DNA of 64,000 nt from Marinobacter xestospongiae (GTDB taxonomy: Bacteria; Pseudomonadota; Gammaproteobacteria; Pseudomonadales; Oleiphilaceae). The notes below the pieces were generated by a model. That model was not told the origin of the DNA and did no database searches. It saw only the letters and a program-made list of their open reading frames with translations. Shown here one piece after another: positions 38,940 to 48,159 of the stretch. How positions within the stretch are numbered: position 1 is the stretch's first letter; every line of letters starts with the position of its first letter. A program made the translations under genes and the position numbers. The stretch is from NCBI RefSeq assembly GCF_023156385.1, contig NZ_JAKZAK010000012.1, positions 87,687-151,686 on the forward strand, read 5' to 3'.

Positions 38940-39987
38940 GTTCTGGAGCCCGCGGGTACACGAGCTGACGCCGTATGTGCCGGGCGAGCAGCCCAAGGTT
39001 CGCAACCTGGTCAAACTCAACACCAACGAGAACCCCTTCGGCCCGTCGCCGAAGGCCGTCGCTGCCATGAAAACGGTGGTGGCAGACGAGCTCAAACTGT
39101 ACCCGGACCCGGAATCTGAGCGCCTGTGCCAGACCATTGCCGACTATTACGGCGTGGGCCGGGATCAGGTGTTCGTCGGCAACGGTTCCGACGAAGTGTT
39201 GGCCCACATCTTCTTTGGTCTGTTCCAGCACGACGCGCCGGTGTTGTTCCCGGACATCAGCTACAGCTTCTATCCGGTCTACTGCAATCTGTATGGCATC
39301 GAGGCCAAGCCGGTTCCGCTGACCAGCGCGTTTGAGATTGATCCGGCGGATTACCGCTGCGACAACGGCGGTATCATCTTTCCCAACCCCAACGCTCCAA
39401 CCGGGTGCTTCCTGCCCCTGATGCAGGTTGAGGAAATCCTCAAGGCCAACCCGGAGCGGGTGGTGGTGGTCGATGAAGCCTATGTGGATTTCGGTGGCGA
39501 TACTGCCATCACTCTGGTCAACCGCTATCCCAACCTGCTGGTGACCCAGACCCTGTCCAAGTCCCGTTCCCTGGCCGGGTTGCGGGTTGGTCTGGCCGTA
39601 GGCAGCCCGGAACTGATTGAAGGGCTGCGCCGGGTCAAGGACAGCTTCAATTCCTACCCCCTGGATCGGGTGGCGCAGGCAGGTGCTGTGGCGGCATTCG
39701 AAGACGAGGCCTGGTTCCGCGACAGTTGTGACGGTGTGATGGCCGAGCGCAAGCGCCTGACCGCGGCATTGACAGACCTGGGGTTTGAGGTGTTGCCGTC
39801 CATGGCCAATTTCGTGCTGGCGCGTCATCCCGACCACCGTGGCGAGGTGCTCGCCGCCGGTCTGCGGGAGCGCAAGGTCATTGTGCGGCATTTCAACAAG
39901 CCGCGGATTGAGGATTTCCTTCGCATTACCATCGGCACCCGGGCTCAGACAGACGCCCTGCTGGGGGCGCTGAAGGAGGTGCTGTAA
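38932..39987 (+). CDS. hisC: Histidinol-phosphate aminotransferase
   Basis: PLP-dependent aminotransferase of histidine synthesis. It has 351 residues; the PLP lysine is K210 in [14 protein letters not shown], and NPNAPTG and the DEAYVDF aspartate are present. The ATG overlaps hisD, and the stop overlaps the next gene by one base (TAATG). In Pseudomonas the periplasmic protease gene algW follows hisC; it is absent here. Confidence 0.96.
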   Translation: MSKFWSPRVHELTPYVPGEQPKVRNLVKLNTNENPFGPSPKAVAAMKTVVADELKLYPDPESERLCQTIADYYGVGRDQVFVGNGSDEVLAHIFFGLFQHDAPVLFPDISYSFYPVYCNLYGIEAKPVPLTSAFEIDPADYRCDNGGIIFPNPNAPTGCFLPLMQVEEILKANPERVVVVDEAYVDFGGDTAITLVNRYPNLLVTQTLSKSRSLAGLRVGLAVGSPELIEGLRRVKDSFNSYPLDRVAQAGAVAAFEDEAWFRDSCDGVMAERKRLTAALTDLGFEVLPSMANFVLARHPDHRGEVLAAGLRERKVIVRHFNKPRIEDFLRITIGTRAQTDALLGALKEVL

Positions 39988-40730
39988 TGGCAGAACGCGC
40001 GGAGCTCATGGCAACTCTGGAGCAGTGGCTGACTCCCGAGACGTTCCAGGACTACTGCCCCAACGGCCTGCAGGTGGAGGGCTCCGCCCAGGTACACCGG
40101 ATCGTCTCCGGTGTGACGGCGTCCCAGGCTCTTCTGGATGCCGCCGTGGCTGACGGGGCCGACCTTGTCCTGGTCCACCACGGTTACTTCTGGAAAGGGG
40201 AGCCCCAGGCGGTCACCGGCATGAAGCGGGCCCGTTTGAAAACGCTGTTGGCCCACGACATCAATCTGGTGGCTTACCATCTACCGTTGGATGACCACCC
40301 GGAATACGGTAACAATCGACAGCTGGCCGAGGTGCTGGGTATCGGCAATCCGCGTCCGCTGGATGGGCTGGTGTGGCAGGGAGAGCTGGCTGTACCGATG
40401 ACCCCGGAGGCGCTGGCGGCCCACCTGAGTCAGGCGTTGGGGCGTCAGCCGTTGCACGTCGGCATGGGAGCGGAGCGCATCCGCCGTGTCGGCTGGTGTA
40501 CCGGTGCCGCCCAGGGTTACATCGCCAAGGCGCTGGATGCGGGGATGGATGCGTTTATCAGTGGCGAGATTTCAGAGCCTACCACCCATACCGCGCGGGA
40601 ATGCGGCATTCACTACTACGCGGCCGGTCATCACGCGACGGAGCGCTATGGGGTGAAGGCATTGGGGCAGGCGCTGGCGGACAAGTTCGGCATCGAACAT
40701 CGCTTTGTTGATTGCGACAATCCGGTATAA
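39987..40730 (+). CDS. Nif3-like dinuclear metal-center protein (YbgI family)
   Basis: 247-residue member of the NIF3/DUF34 family, which form toroidal hexamers with a dimetal site. Annotated as GTP cyclohydrolase 1 type 2 homologues, their true function is unsettled. Metal-binding histidines are seen in LVHHGYFWKG and near the C-terminus in YYAAGHHATE. The start shares a base with the hisC stop, so it is probably translated with the his genes; a functional link is not implied. Confidence 0.9.
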   Translation: MAERAELMATLEQWLTPETFQDYCPNGLQVEGSAQVHRIVSGVTASQALLDAAVADGADLVLVHHGYFWKGEPQAVTGMKRARLKTLLAHDINLVAYHLPLDDHPEYGNNRQLAEVLGIGNPRPLDGLVWQGELAVPMTPEALAAHLSQALGRQPLHVGMGAERIRRVGWCTGAAQGYIAKALDAGMDAFISGEISEPTTHTARECGIHYYAAGHHATERYGVKALGQALADKFGIEHRFVDCDNPV

Positions 40731-40740
40731 CCGGTTTGCC

Positions 40741-40771
40741 ACCACCAAGCAGGCTTGTCCTGCTTGGTGGT
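40741..40771. terminator. Hairpin between the convergent nif3 and yhcB genes
   Basis: Perfect 13-bp stem ACCACCAAGCAGG / CCTGCTTGGTGGT with a 5-nt loop. It is followed on the plus side by TTC only, so U-tract support is weak, but the position between two facing gene ends suggests bidirectional termination. Confidence 0.6.
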
Positions 40772-40811
40772 TTCTAGTCCGGGCCTATTGCTCGGCTGAG
40801 CTTTTGCCTGC

Positions 40812-41246
40812 TCAGGCCTGTTCCCGAGATTTGGCAGACAGGCCGTAATCTTCGGCCAGGGTGCCTTTCTCACTTGGGTCGCTCTTGGGTGCGTAATCTC
40901 GCGGCGGTTCAACGCCGTCTTCACGATCATCTTCCAGTCGTGCCCGGCTGTCTTCGTCCAGACCTTCCAGCCAGTCCTCATCATTGCACAGCCGGTTGGC
41001 GCCACGGGCCATGTGCTGATTCACGTCGCGGTAGGCATCGTTGAAGCGACGCAGCAGGTGCGCGGACTCCATGAAATGCTCGTTGACCTGGGCCTGGTAA
41101 CGGGTGAATTCGTTGCGCACCTCATCAATCTGCTGCTCGGCACGACGCTGCCGCAGGGTGGAGCCCTGTCCCGAGCGCCCGATGAACACGCCGATGACGA
41201 TGCCGACGATAAGCGCGGCGATCGCTGCCAGAATCAGGTTAGTCAT
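40812..41246 (-). CDS. YhcB/ZapG-family envelope protein (DUF1043)
   Basis: 144-residue protein with one N-terminal transmembrane helix (about 4-22, LILAAIAALIVGIVIGVFIG), a cytoplasmic coiled-coil (about 30-80) and an acidic C-terminal tail. E. coli YhcB is linked to cell division and envelope growth and is encoded beside zapE (yhcM), as here though divergent. A minus-strand TATACT hexamer at 41417-41422 could be its promoter. Confidence 0.88.
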   Translation of the reverse strand: MTNLILAAIAALIVGIVIGVFIGRSGQGSTLRQRRAEQQIDEVRNEFTRYQAQVNEHFMESAHLLRRFNDAYRDVNQHMARGANRLCNDEDWLEGLDEDSRARLEDDREDGVEPPRDYAPKSDPSEKGTLAEDYGLSAKSREQA

Positions 41247-41622
41247 AGGTGATGCTGTCCTTTGTCGTGAATGCCTGTGTCATGAATAGCTAACCGCTGC
41301 CGTTACCGTCCTGACCCGAAGCGCTGACGTTCTCAGCGTTGGTGCCGGACTGTCAGACTTGAGGGATGGGCCGGCAGTCTGATTGTTGATCCGATTATGC
41401 GCGCGGTGGCTTACAGAGTATAGCGCCGCGGTCGCCGTCCGCCCATGGGGAGGTGTTGCGCCAAACGTCGTATATCGCAACAGGCGTCACCCCCGATTGG
41501 CGCAGGACGGCAAAATTGTGGAAAATAGCTGGCCTCCAGATTCATCCCGTGTGTGGCAACGGGCCGTCAAATGGCCTGCACACACGCCGCTTAACATGCC
41601 GGGGAGCCCGTCAGGCTCCTGA
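41247..41622. other. Gene-free divergent region upstream of yhcB and zapE
   Basis: About 375 bp between yhcB and the zapE repeat array. Open frames here do not resemble known proteins. A stem near 41318-41340 and a minus-strand TATACT at 41417-41422 are the only structures seen; no RNA gene was recognised. Confidence 0.5.
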
Positions 41623-41717
41623 TGCAACAACACCTGGGCACCACAGTATCTGGGTACTACAACCTTTGGGTACTACAACGCTTGGGCTCTACAACGCTTG
41701 GGCTCTACAACGCTGGG
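41623..41717 (+). repeat. Degenerate 16-bp tandem repeat array before zapE
   Basis: Six head-to-tail units of 16, 16, 16, 16, 16 and 15 bp, starting at 41623, 41639, 41655, 41671, 41687 and 41703. The consensus is close to YWCTACAACGCTTGGG, and divergence increases upstream. The last unit ends 8 bp before the zapE ATG, so its TGGG/GGGA supplies the ribosome-binding region. The 16-bp period is not a codon multiple, arguing against a protein repeat. Confidence 0.85.
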
Positions 41718-41725
41718 AACCATTG

Positions 41726-42823
41726 ATGACACCCTGGGAACGCTACCAGAACGATCTTACCCGTCCTGACTTTCACCCCGATGCCGCCCAGGAAGACGCG
41801 GTCAGACGCCTGCAGGCGCTTTACGACAAACTGGTCGAGGCTGAGGAACAGCGCAATTCGGCCATGGCCAAGCTGCGTCGCAAGCTCCGGGGCGGCCGTC
41901 AGGAGCCGGTGCAGGGATTGTACTTCTGGGGTGGGGTTGGTCGTGGCAAGACCTACCTGATGGATACCTTCTTTGAGGCCCTGCCGTTCGAGCGCAAAAT
42001 GCGGGTGCATTTTCACCGTTTTATGCAACGTGTTCACAACGAGCTGAAAACTCTCAAGGGCGAGAAGAACCCGCTGGAACTGGTGGCACGCCGCTTTGCC
42101 GACGAAACCTGTGTGATCTGCTTTGACGAGTTCTTCGTCTCCGACATTGGAGACGCCATGATCCTGGCGACGTTGATGGATGGGTTGTTCAGTCGCGGTG
42201 TCACCCTGGTGTGCACCTCCAACATTGTGCCGGACGGGCTGTACAAGGACGGTTTGCAGCGGGCCCGTTTTCTGCCCGCCATTGAATTGGTCAAGAGACA
42301 CACCGATGTGGTGAACGTCGACGGCGGTGTTGACTACCGGCTACGGACCCTGGAACAGGCAGAGCTCTACCATTCGCCGCTTGGCGAGCTGGCTGAAGCC
42401 AGCCTGGCCCGCAGCTACGAGGCGCTGGCCCTTGATGCCGCCAGCCATACCCTGGAGCTGGAAGTGAACGGCCGCAAAATTCAGGCTCGCCGCCACGCCG
42501 ACGACGTGGTCTGGTTTGAGTTCAATGAGCTGTGCGACGGTCCACGGAGCCAGAACGATTACATCGAGCTGGCGCGAGAGTTTCACGCCATCATTGTCAG
42601 TAACGTGCCGGTGCTGGGCGGTGATAAGGACGACCAGGCCCGCCGTTTCATCAACATGATTGATGAGTTTTACGACCGCAACGTCAAGGTGATTATCTCG
42701 GCGGAGGCGCCCATTACCGAGCTTTATGCCGGGGGCCGGCTGAGTTTCGAGATTGAACGTACGGAATCCCGCCTGCTGGAAATGCAGTCCCGGGAGTACC
42801 TGGAAGCACCTCATAAACCCTGA
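41726..42823 (+). CDS. zapE: Cell division protein ZapE (AFG1-like ATPase)
   Basis: P-loop ATPase associated with the Z-ring during constriction and stress. It has 365 residues from the ATG at 41726 (MTPWERYQNDLT), with Walker A GGVGRGKT at 69-76, Walker B VICFDEFFVSD and the AFG1 C-terminal signature. The frame stays open 91 codons upstream through the tandem repeats but without family similarity. In other genomes rplM-rpsI and petABC often follow; here a thiolase gene does. Confidence 0.94.
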   Translation: MTPWERYQNDLTRPDFHPDAAQEDAVRRLQALYDKLVEAEEQRNSAMAKLRRKLRGGRQEPVQGLYFWGGVGRGKTYLMDTFFEALPFERKMRVHFHRFMQRVHNELKTLKGEKNPLELVARRFADETCVICFDEFFVSDIGDAMILATLMDGLFSRGVTLVCTSNIVPDGLYKDGLQRARFLPAIELVKRHTDVVNVDGGVDYRLRTLEQAELYHSPLGELAEASLARSYEALALDAASHTLELEVNGRKIQARRHADDVVWFEFNELCDGPRSQNDYIELAREFHAIIVSNVPVLGGDKDDQARRFINMIDEFYDRNVKVIISAEAPITELYAGGRLSFEIERTESRLLEMQSREYLEAPHKP

Positions 42824-42899
42824 GCTGGTTCCAACTGCAAGCACAGAATAACGAGTGGCCGGCTATTTCGGTCACCAGACAACGAGAGGTCCACAGAAA

Positions 42900-44081
42900 A
42901 TGAGCAACAACGTCGTAATTGTCAGTGGGGTGCGTACCCCAATGGGTGGTTTTCAGGGCAGCCTGAGTCCGCTTTCCGCGATTGATCTGGGCGCGGCCAG
43001 CGTTTCCGAGGCGGTCCGACGCGCCGGTATTGATGCAGCGGATGTGCAGGAAATTATTCTGGGCAACGTCCTGCCGGCTGGCCTCAAACAGGGCCCCGCC
43101 CGCCAGGTTATGCGTCAGGCTGGCCTGCCGGACAGCACCGGTGCCACCACCATCAACAAGCTGTGTGGTTCTGGCATGAAGGCCACCATGCTGGCGCATG
43201 ACCTGATCAAGGCCGGCACTAACGACGTCATGGTCGCCGGGGGCATGGAGAGCATGACCAATGCTCCCTACCTGCTGCTCAATGCCCGCAAGGGCTACCG
43301 TATGGGCGCCGGTGATGCCGCCCAGGACCACATGTTCTTTGACGGCCTGCAGGATGCGGAAACCGGCCGCCTGATGGGCGCTTTCGCCCAGGACATGGCC
43401 GACAAGAAAGGCTACACCCGGGAAGAGATGGACGACTACGCCATCCAGTCCCTGGAGCGGGCGCAGCGGGCGATCAAGGAAGGTCTGCTGAAAGACGAGA
43501 TTGTGCCGGTGACGGTGAAGACCCGTAAGGGCGAGACCGTGGTGGAAGATGACGAGCAGCCCATGACCGCCAACCTGGACAAAATCCGCACTCTGCGTCC
43601 GGCCTTCAGCAAGGACGGCACGGTTACGGCCGCCAACGCATCCTCCATTTCAGACGGTTCCTCGGCCCTGGTGCTGATGAACGAGGCGGAAGCCGAGCGT
43701 CGGGGGCTCAAACCGCTGGCACGTATCGTTGCCCACAGCACCCACTCCCAGCATCCGTCCGAGTTCACGTGTGCACCGGTAGGTGCTATCAAGACCCTGT
43801 TCGAGAAAACCGGCTGGAGTCAGGACGAGGTGGATCTGTATGAGATCAACGAGGCCTTTGCGATGGTGGCGATGATGCCGATCCGTGAGCTTGGTCTGGA
43901 CCCGGAAAAGGTCAATGTCCACGGCGGCGCCTGCGCCCAGGGCCATCCGGTTGGCTCCACCGGCTCACGGCTGCTGGTGACCCTGATGTATGCGCTGCAG
44001 CGTTACGGCAAGAAGAAAGGCGTGGCCGCATTGTGCATTGGTGGTGGTGAAGCCACTGCCATGGCCATCGAACTGCTGTAA
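42900..44081 (+). CDS. Acetyl-CoA C-acetyltransferase (thiolase)
   Basis: Thiolase that condenses two acetyl-CoA to acetoacetyl-CoA or runs the reverse. It has 393 residues, with the nucleophile C89 (NKLCGSGMKA), the catalytic His in GGACAQGHPVGSTG and C379 in CIGGGEATAMA; this length and spacing match the biosynthetic PhaA/AtoB type. No phaB or phaC is nearby, so it may serve polyhydroxyalkanoate, mevalonate or fatty-acid metabolism. Start at ATG 42900. Confidence 0.92.
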   Translation: MSNNVVIVSGVRTPMGGFQGSLSPLSAIDLGAASVSEAVRRAGIDAADVQEIILGNVLPAGLKQGPARQVMRQAGLPDSTGATTINKLCGSGMKATMLAHDLIKAGTNDVMVAGGMESMTNAPYLLLNARKGYRMGAGDAAQDHMFFDGLQDAETGRLMGAFAQDMADKKGYTREEMDDYAIQSLERAQRAIKEGLLKDEIVPVTVKTRKGETVVEDDEQPMTANLDKIRTLRPAFSKDGTVTAANASSISDGSSALVLMNEAEAERRGLKPLARIVAHSTHSQHPSEFTCAPVGAIKTLFEKTGWSQDEVDLYEINEAFAMVAMMPIRELGLDPEKVNVHGGACAQGHPVGSTGSRLLVTLMYALQRYGKKKGVAALCIGGGEATAMAIELL

Positions 44082-44088
44082 TCCTTCA

Positions 44089-44114
44089 GCCCCGCCGGGT
44101 GATTCCGGCGGGGC
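44089..44114 (+). terminator. GC-rich hairpin after the thiolase gene
   Basis: Perfect stem GCCCCGCCGG / CCGGCGGGGC with a 6-nt loop, 8 bp after the stop codon. No T run follows, so termination strength is uncertain. Confidence 0.55.
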
Positions 44115-44527
44115 GCCTCCTCCCCAACCGCCCTCATCGGCGGCCGATGAGCAACCGTGTCCTCACCGTACCGGTGGGTAATTGGTTGCGCAGTGATCCT
44201 TGTGGCTGACTTTCCCGTGGCGCTCCTACGCCTTTTGATTCAATGGCCTGGCAAGCTGGTTGGCTTTGGGTTTGTTGGCTATAGTGAGGCAGTGCAAGCC
44301 TGCCGGAACGCGCCGCGCAGTGGTGGGCCGAGCACGCCAGGAGTACGGCCGGGACTGCCAGAATGAATGGAAAATCATACTTTTGACTGATCAAAGCCCC
44401 CAGCCCCCTTAGCTATAGTGCCAACATCACGGGCACTGTGCGTGAAGTCTCCGATCGTGAGCACCAATCATCCGAGAGCACTGAAGTATCGAGTAGCGAC
44501 TCAGAACAACAATGGAGTAGCCTTCCA
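44115..44527 (+). promoter_or_regulatory. Long leader of the DUF1302 gene
   Basis: About 410 bp with no convincing gene. The nonamer GCTATAGTG occurs twice, at 44278-44286 and 44412-44420. Each copy contains a TATAGT -10-like hexamer, suggesting two start sites, but neither has a good -35. A TTGACT lies at 44383-44388, too far (25 bp) from the second -10. The length implies regulated expression. Confidence 0.35.
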
Positions 44528-46393
44528 ATGACAAGAAAAACTCATCAACGGCAAACCTGGGCCAAACTGCCTTTGGCCGTAGCTGTTGCAGCTGGCATGT
44601 CCGGTCAGGCGTCAGCGTTTTCATTCTATGTAGGGGATGTGGAAGCCTCTTTTGACACCACTCTGTCCGCCGGCGCCACCTGGCGCGTTGAAGAACGGGA
44701 CCGTCGACTGATCGCTCAGGGCAACCTTGGACCGGAATACGCTCCGGGCGGCTCCATGGCCAATATCGGTGCTTCCACCAATAACTATGACGACGGCAAC
44801 CTGAACTTTGAAAAAGGCGACACGGTGTCCAAGATCGTCAAGGGCACCAGTGAGCTGTTCCTCAGCTACGACGTCGACAGCGATGTGCTCACTCGCGTTG
44901 GCGGCTTCGTTCGTGGCAAGTACTGGTACGATTTTGAGCTCAAGGATGAAATGCGTGCGGTGGACCCGGTGGGCAACCGCCGTGAACTTAACAGCCAGGC
45001 CAAGGCCAATGCCTCTGGCGGCGAATTCCTCGACGCCTACATCTTCACCGACTGGTATCTGGGCAATGTGCCGCTGAGCGTGCGCTACGGCAACCAGGTG
45101 GTCAGCTGGGGTGAGAGCACCTTTATCCGGGGTGGTATCAACACCATCAACCCGGTGGATGTGCAGGCCTTCCGCGCACCGGGCTCTGAGGTCAAGGAAG
45201 CCCTGCTGCCGGTGGAAATGCTCTACCTGTCGGCCGGTGTCACCGAAAACATTACTCTCGAAGCCTTTGTTCAGACCGACTGGGAGCCAGTGCGTCCGGA
45301 CGACTGCGGCACCTTCTTCTCCACCTCGGATTTTGCCGCTGATGGCTGTGGCCCGGTGCTGCTGGCTGGCCAGCTGCCGGATTTTGACGCCTACAACCAG
45401 GGCTTCATCGCACCGAGAGTCGGCGACCGCGAGCCGGATGAGAAAGATCAGTTCGGGGTTGCCATGCGCTGGTACATTCCGGAACTGAACGATTCTGAGC
45501 TGGGTTTCTATTACATCAAGTACAACAGCCGCTTCCCCTACATCAGCGGCATCGTGAATGATCCGGCCAACGGCCGCCGGTTCCCGTCGTACTTCATCGA
45601 GTACCCGGAGAACATCAACCTCTATGGCGTCAGTATCAACACCACCACGCCGGGTGGCTGGTCACTGGGTGCGGAGTACAGCTTCCGCGACAACGTGCCG
45701 CTGCAGTGGAACGCCTTCGAGCTGCTGCTGGGCGGTAGCCAGGTGATCAACCCCGAAACCGGCCTGCCGGTCAGTCTGCTGCAGCAGCAGCGTCAGGCAG
45801 AAGCCGGTGGCGCCGACCTGAGTGGTCAGGCCATTGAAGGCTGGGACCGCTTCAAGGTCTCCCAGGCACAGTTCACCCTGGTCAAGTTCTTCGATCAGGT
45901 GATGGGTGCCAGTCGTTTGTCGTTCATTACCGAGTTTGGTGCAACGTACGTGCATGACCTGCCGGACACGGATGAAGCCAGGTTCGGGCGCTCCGGTACC
46001 TTCGGTATTGGTAAGCTGCCAGGTGGCGCCTGTGATGGCTCTGGCGCGACTGGTGCGGCGTTGAACATCAACACCAACTACTGCACTAACGATGGCTTTA
46101 CCACTGATTTCTCCTGGGGCTACCGTGCCCGTCTGGTGTGGGATTACCCCAATGCCATCGCCGGTATCAACCTGAAGCCTCAACTGGCGTGGAGTCACGA
46201 CGTTCAGGGTTATGCGCCGCAGCCGGGTGGCAACTTCAACGAAGGCAGCAAGGCGCTTGGCCTGTCCCTGGGTGGTACCTACCAGAACAAGTACACCGGT
46301 TCGATCGGCTACACCAACTTCTTTGGTGGCAAGCCTTACAACGAGATTACTGATCGGGATTTTGTCAGCGCAAGCATCTCCTACTCGTTTTGA
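44528..46393 (+). CDS. DUF1302 family outer-membrane beta-barrel protein
   Basis: 621-residue exported protein. A signal peptide of about 30 residues ends SGQASA, and the mature protein is rich in alternating beta segments and ends in SISYSF, with the terminal aromatic residue typical of barrels inserted by BAM. DUF1302 proteins are common in Pseudomonas, Marinobacter and other hydrocarbon- or steroid-degrading bacteria and are nearly always paired with DUF1329, as here (31 bp downstream). The substrate is unknown; uptake of hydrophobic compounds is a guess from distribution. GGAG lies 11 bp before the ATG. Confidence 0.9.
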   Translation: MTRKTHQRQTWAKLPLAVAVAAGMSGQASAFSFYVGDVEASFDTTLSAGATWRVEERDRRLIAQGNLGPEYAPGGSMANIGASTNNYDDGNLNFEKGDTVSKIVKGTSELFLSYDVDSDVLTRVGGFVRGKYWYDFELKDEMRAVDPVGNRRELNSQAKANASGGEFLDAYIFTDWYLGNVPLSVRYGNQVVSWGESTFIRGGINTINPVDVQAFRAPGSEVKEALLPVEMLYLSAGVTENITLEAFVQTDWEPVRPDDCGTFFSTSDFAADGCGPVLLAGQLPDFDAYNQGFIAPRVGDREPDEKDQFGVAMRWYIPELNDSELGFYYIKYNSRFPYISGIVNDPANGRRFPSYFIEYPENINLYGVSINTTTPGGWSLGAEYSFRDNVPLQWNAFELLLGGSQVINPETGLPVSLLQQQRQAEAGGADLSGQAIEGWDRFKVSQAQFTLVKFFDQVMGASRLSFITEFGATYVHDLPDTDEARFGRSGTFGIGKLPGGACDGSGATGAALNINTNYCTNDGFTTDFSWGYRARLVWDYPNAIAGINLKPQLAWSHDVQGYAPQPGGNFNEGSKALGLSLGGTYQNKYTGSIGYTNFFGGKPYNEITDRDFVSASISYSF

Positions 46394-46424
46394 TCGGCCA
46401 GCATTCGTCTAAAGAGGTATGACA

Positions 46425-47786
46425 ATGAGAACGAACAAAAAACTTCTGGTTTCCGGCATCCTGGCGGCATCACTGCTGACCGCCAATGCCTATGGCAAGG
46501 TTTCTGCCGACGAAGCCGCGAAACTGGGTGACACCCTGACGCCGATCGGTGCCGAGAAGGCCGGTAACGGCGATGAAATCCCGGCCTGGGACGGTGGCAT
46601 GCAGTCCGTACCGGCGGGCTACAAAGGCGACGGTATCTACGTTGATCCATTCGCCAACGAGGAACCGCTGTTCACCATCGACCAGAGCAACGTCGAGCAG
46701 TACTCAGATCGTCTGTCACCGGGGCAGGTGGCGATGATCAAGAAATACGACGATTACGTGATGCCGGTGTATCCGACCCATCGCACTTCGGCCTACCCGG
46801 AGTCCATTGAGCAGCAAACCATTGCCAATGCGACCTCGGTAGAGCTGGTGGAAGGTGGTAACGGTCTGGCGAACTACCAGGACGCTACGCCATTCCCGAT
46901 TCCCCAGAACGGCCTGGAAGTGATCTGGAACCACATCACCCGTTACCGGGGTGGTTCGGTCCAGCGTAACGTGGGCCAGGTTACCCCGCAGGAGAACGGT
47001 GCCTACAGTGTCGTCAAATTCCAGGACGAGCTGACCTGGCGTGCTGGCCTGAAGGATTTCGATCCCAACGAAGATCCGAACGTGCTGTTCTACTTCAAGC
47101 AGGCCATCACGGCACCGGCCCGTCTGGCGGGTAACGTACTGCTGGTTCACGAGACTATCGACCAGGTCGCCGAGCCCCGTCGTGCCTGGGTATACAACGC
47201 CGGTCAGCGTCGTGTACGTCGCGCGCCCCAGGTTGCCTACGACGGTCCGGGTACCGCGGCAGACGGCATGCGGACGTCTGACAACTTTGACATGTTCAAC
47301 GGTGCACCCGATCGCTACAACTGGGAGCTGGTGGGCAAGAAGGAGATGTACATCCCCTACAACTCCTACGAGCTGGTGGACCGTGACCTGAGCTATGAAG
47401 AGCTGGTCAAGGCCGGCCATATCAACCAGCAGTACACCCGTTACGAGCTGCACCGGGTCTGGCACGTCCGTGCCACTCTGAAAGAGGGTGAGCGCCACAT
47501 CTACGCCAGCCGTGACTTCTACATCGACGAAGACACCTGGCAGGCGGCGGTGATCGACCATTACGACGGCCGTGGTGAGCTGTGGCGTGTGGCTGAAGCC
47601 CACAGCATGTACTTCTACGATCAGGAAGTGCCCTGGTACGCCATTGAAGTCCTGTACGACCTGCTGTCTGGGCGCTACCTGGCGCTGGGCCTGACCAATG
47701 AAGAGAACGACCCGTACACTTTCGGTGTTGAGCGCTCTTCCCGTGAGTACACACCAGGCGCATTGCGTCGCGCTGGAACACGCTAA
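46425..47786 (+). CDS. DUF1329 family periplasmic protein
   Basis: 453-residue exported protein whose signal peptide ends about LLTANAYG. DUF1329 members are predicted to have a large curved beta-sheet like lipid carriers (LolA/LolB-like fold, from family knowledge). It is always found with DUF1302 and often with an RND transporter and a YCF48-type protein; those partners are not adjacent here. The ATG at 46425 is eight bases from AAGAGG and preferred over one two codons earlier. A strong terminator follows. Confidence 0.88.
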   Translation: MRTNKKLLVSGILAASLLTANAYGKVSADEAAKLGDTLTPIGAEKAGNGDEIPAWDGGMQSVPAGYKGDGIYVDPFANEEPLFTIDQSNVEQYSDRLSPGQVAMIKKYDDYVMPVYPTHRTSAYPESIEQQTIANATSVELVEGGNGLANYQDATPFPIPQNGLEVIWNHITRYRGGSVQRNVGQVTPQENGAYSVVKFQDELTWRAGLKDFDPNEDPNVLFYFKQAITAPARLAGNVLLVHETIDQVAEPRRAWVYNAGQRRVRRAPQVAYDGPGTAADGMRTSDNFDMFNGAPDRYNWELVGKKEMYIPYNSYELVDRDLSYEELVKAGHINQQYTRYELHRVWHVRATLKEGERHIYASRDFYIDEDTWQAAVIDHYDGRGELWRVAEAHSMYFYDQEVPWYAIEVLYDLLSGRYLALGLTNEENDPYTFGVERSSREYTPGALRRAGTR

Positions 47787-47836
47787 GACCGGGTTCAGGG
47801 TGGCTCAGTGAGGCACCTTGACCCATCGCAACAACC

Positions 47837-47866
47837 AACGGCAGGGGAGACCCTGCCGTTTTTTTT
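47837..47866 (+). terminator. Rho-independent terminator after the DUF1329 gene
   Basis: Perfect 10-bp stem AACGGCAGGG / CCCTGCCGTT with a GAGA loop, running into eight Ts (47859-47866). It ends the DUF1302-DUF1329 operon. Confidence 0.93.
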
Positions 47867-47888
47867 CGCGTAAACAACTGTTTGATAT

Positions 47889-47950
47889 TTGTCACCGCAA
47901 GCCTGACAAGCTGTCAATTATTTTGCAGTTCACACTTTTTCTGGTTTAAT
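47889..47950 (+). promoter_or_regulatory. Candidate promoter and dyad of the MalT-like regulator gene
   Basis: A perfect inverted repeat TTGTCA-N9-TGACAA (47889-47909) is followed by TTGCAG (47923-47928), a 16-bp spacer and TTTAAT (47945-47950). The -10 matches five of six bases. The dyad just upstream of the -35 is where an activator would bind, possibly the encoded regulator itself. The remaining leader to 48159 shows nothing else. Confidence 0.4.
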
Positions 47951-48159
47951 CTCTGTCGCACTCATACTAAAGGCGTACCCGACGTAGGTCGCCGTTCAGA
48001 AGTCACACCTGGGGAATCGCTGAATCAGCCGGACGAACGGGCTGTGCTGGGCATCGGCCACACCATCCTTTTGCACCTCTCAGGGTTTCCCCGGAATCAA
48101 CACGATTTGCTTCGACAGCCAGTTTGCAGTCTGGTAGTGGAGCTGGGGGCGGGTATCCA

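Noticed and set aside
44249..44265. TGGCAAG-N4-TTGGC resembling a sigma-54 promoter
   Set aside because: The -12 GC dinucleotide is GG and the -24 element has a mismatch, so it is unlikely to be used.
44157..44366. A 69-codon open frame before the DUF1302 gene
   Set aside because: No ribosome site, no similarity, and it overlaps putative promoter elements; composition does not look coding.
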